Shown in pieces: positions 11,889-13,328 of a stretch of 13,328 nt of DNA. How positions within the stretch are numbered: position 1 is the first letter of the stretch; each line of letters opens with the position of its first letter. Under the pieces are notes generated by a model, which saw nothing but the letters and a program-made list of their open reading frames with translations, did no database searches and was not told the origin of the DNA. Source of the DNA: Desulfobacca acetoxidans (GTDB taxonomy: Bacteria > Desulfobacterota > Desulfobaccia > Desulfobaccales > 0-14-0-80-60-11); contig DYJG01000019.1 in assembly GCA_020723225.1 (NCBI GenBank), forward strand, positions 1-13,328, written 5' to 3'. A program made the translations under genes and the position numbers.

Positions 11889-13328
11889 TCAGGGCCGCCA
11901 TTGTCGGGCAACCGCGCCCAGGGCGGAGATTCTCAGACTCACCGCGCCTTCACCGGTGAGCAGACAACGGCTCCCGCCCGCTCCCGGCGGGGCGGTGGCG
12001 TCCTTACCACTGGCGGCGTAGATGGCGACGATTTCCGGCTGTAAAACCGCCGACAGGGTCTCCAGGTCCCGGGCCGACCTTCCCGGGATAATCAGCGCCG
12101 CTACCCGGGAACCGGGAGGAACGGCCAATTCCCCGGCTTTGAGCCGGCCCCCGGGTGGCAGGACCAGAACCAGCCGCCCCTGGTAGGAGAGTTGCAGCGC
12201 CGTCCCCTTCCCCTCACCCAGTTGCAAAAATTCCAGCCCCACGCTTCCCAGGTTCCCCGGCGGACGGCCCCGTTCCAGGGAGCGGGGGGAGCGGTTCTGA
12301 TCTCCCAGGAGATTCATCAGCTCATAGTAAGCCGGACCTTCCGGCCCCCGGCGGCCGAACCAGAACTGCCCCACCGTGAACTGGCGGGCCAGGACCAGCA
12401 GCTCCGGCGCGTTCCCCTGGGCCAGGCCCAGGGCCATGACCTGGTCCAGGCGCCGGCATTGCCGCCAGTGGAGGTAACCCGGCAAGACCCCGGGGCCGGC
12501 GGCCGTCCGGCCCGGCCAGGAGGGCCCGGGCGCGGAAAAAACGAGACGTTCGCCTCCAGGTGCGACCGCCAGACCCGCCAAGCCGCCGCCGGAATCCAGG
12601 CAGGTCACTTCCAGGTCTTTGGAGGCCACAAACGGGGGCAGCGCCACCGTCCCCGCCAGGACCACTCCGGCCAGGCCCGCGGCCAGCCAGGTCCACCATT
12701 GCCTTCGGGGAGGAAAGAGAAAAATCCACAGCAGGAAATAGGCGGCAATCTGTACCCAGGTGGGAGTGGACACCGTGAAGGCGCTCCCCGGCAGCCGGGC
12801 TGCGCCGGCAATGGCTTCATATCCCAGCCATAAGGGAATCTGCCCCAGGCCCAGCAACCCTTGGGCCACCGGGGTCAGGGTGAGAGTTTGGGACAACACC
12901 GCGGCCTCCCCCAAAGGCAGGGCCAGGAGCAGGACCAGGGGAATGGCCACCAGGTTGACCGCGGCCCCGAGCAGGGACACCACTTGAAAATACACGGCCA
13001 CCAGGGGCGCGGTGGCCAGGGTGGCCACCAGCGAAGCCGCGGCTGCCTCTTTGATCCACAACCGGACCCGGGCCGATAATTTCTCTTTCCATCCCTGGGG
13101 AGAGAGCCGCTCCCGGGCTCCCCGGAACCAGCGGGGCAGGAAATATAGCAGCGCGGCCACTGCGGCAAAAGAGAGTTGGAAAGAGATGGAGTAAAGGCGC
13201 AAAGGGCTCAAACCCAGGATGACCAGAGCCGCCAGGGCCAGGGCGCTCCAAACCTCCCGGGGCCGTCCCAAAAAGAGCAGCAGCAGGCAGGCCAGGACCA
13301 TGATTTCCGCCCGCTGGGTGGAAGGCGA
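11889..13328 (-). CDS. comEC: ComEC/Rec2 family DNA-uptake channel, C-terminal part (5' end outside window)
   Basis: The 480 codons seen begin inside the gene with SPSTQRAEIM, the conserved segment of the Competence domain. A polytopic membrane region follows (SPLRLYSISFQLSFAAVAALL is typical) to about fragment residue 230. ComEC forms the inner-membrane channel for single-stranded DNA in natural transformation. The last 240 residues occupy the place of the metallo-beta-lactamase-like domain, but the usual VGQGDA segment reads LDSGGGLAG, and where T-H-x-H-x-D-H should follow the hydrophobic strand the sequence is LDQVMALGLAQGNAPE. No metal-binding cluster remains, so nuclease activity is unlikely. 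The N-terminal OB-like part and the start lie beyond 13328. Neighbours give no competence context. Confidence 0.85.
   Translation of the reverse strand, partial: SPSTQRAEIMVLACLLLLFLGRPREVWSALALAALVILGLSPLRLYSISFQLSFAAVAALLYFLPRWFRGARERLSPQGWKEKLSARVRLWIKEAAAASLVATLATAPLVAVYFQVVSLLGAAVNLVAIPLVLLLALPLGEAAVLSQTLTLTPVAQGLLGLGQIPLWLGYEAIAGAARLPGSAFTVSTPTWVQIAAYFLLWIFLFPPRRQWWTWLAAGLAGVVLAGTVALPPFVASKDLEVTCLDSGGGLAGLAVAPGGERLVFSAPGPSWPGRTAAGPGVLPGYLHWRQCRRLDQVMALGLAQGNAPELLVLARQFTVGQFWFGRRGPEGPAYYELMNLLGDQNRSPRSLERGRPPGNLGSVGLEFLQLGEGKGTALQLSYQGRLVLVLPPGGRLKAGELAVPPGSRVAALIIPGRSARDLETLSAVLQPEIVAIYAASGKDATAPPGAGGSRCLLTGEGAVSLRISALGAVARQWRP

Noticed and set aside
12192..12833. Long plus-strand open frame opposite comEC
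   Set aside because: It is Pro/Gln/Arg-rich with no recognisable domain, a typical shadow of a GC-rich membrane-protein gene.

Overview
The window looks like a chromosomal segment of a flagellated Gram-negative bacterium. Most genes are GC-rich, there is a periplasmic binding protein with a signal peptide, an E. coli-type MotA/MotB stator pair under a sigma-28-like promoter, and a large hybrid histidine kinase. The mix of PyrR, an EhaR-like HAD protein, a PAS domain with a C-x2-C-x-C cluster and heptamer repeats between genes suggests Desulfobacterota (Desulfobacca-like). That assignment is inference from family content, not a search result.

Layout. 1-486: pyrR on the minus strand, C-terminus outside the window. 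487-2006: an AT-rich insert-like stretch. It holds a DUF3800 gene broken by one in-frame TAA, a compact three-way-junction RNA just upstream of it with its own promoter and a U-tract, and a 218-bp element with 18-bp perfect inverted ends around a 31-bp imperfect hairpin. 2007-4174: a PfkB-family sugar kinase and an EhaR-like HAD protein on the plus strand, separated by a heptamer repeat. 4175-4523: non-coding, with a CTCTGCG-repeat hairpin. 4524-7979: a PstS-like periplasmic binding protein followed 3 bp later by a membrane hybrid histidine kinase, probably one sensory operon. 8010-9251: two very small membrane proteins (minus strand) divergent from an Fe-S-type Rrf2 regulator (plus strand); both promoters carry similar AT-rich palindromes. 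9244-11487: motA-motB on the minus strand with a sigma-28-like promoter and a large inverted-repeat hairpin between the two genes. 11715-11879: a small FmdB-type zinc ribbon. 11889-13328: the C-terminal part of ComEC on the minus strand, with a degenerate metallo-beta-lactamase-like tail.

The genes mostly form separate functional units: pyrimidine regulation, sugar phosphorylation, periplasmic sensing and signalling, Rrf2-controlled membrane peptides, flagellar torque and DNA uptake. The best candidates for something undescribed are the structured RNA paired with the DUF3800 gene (1593-1660 with 671-1570), the Rrf2 plus two-micropeptide divergon, and the binding protein plus hybrid kinase pair.
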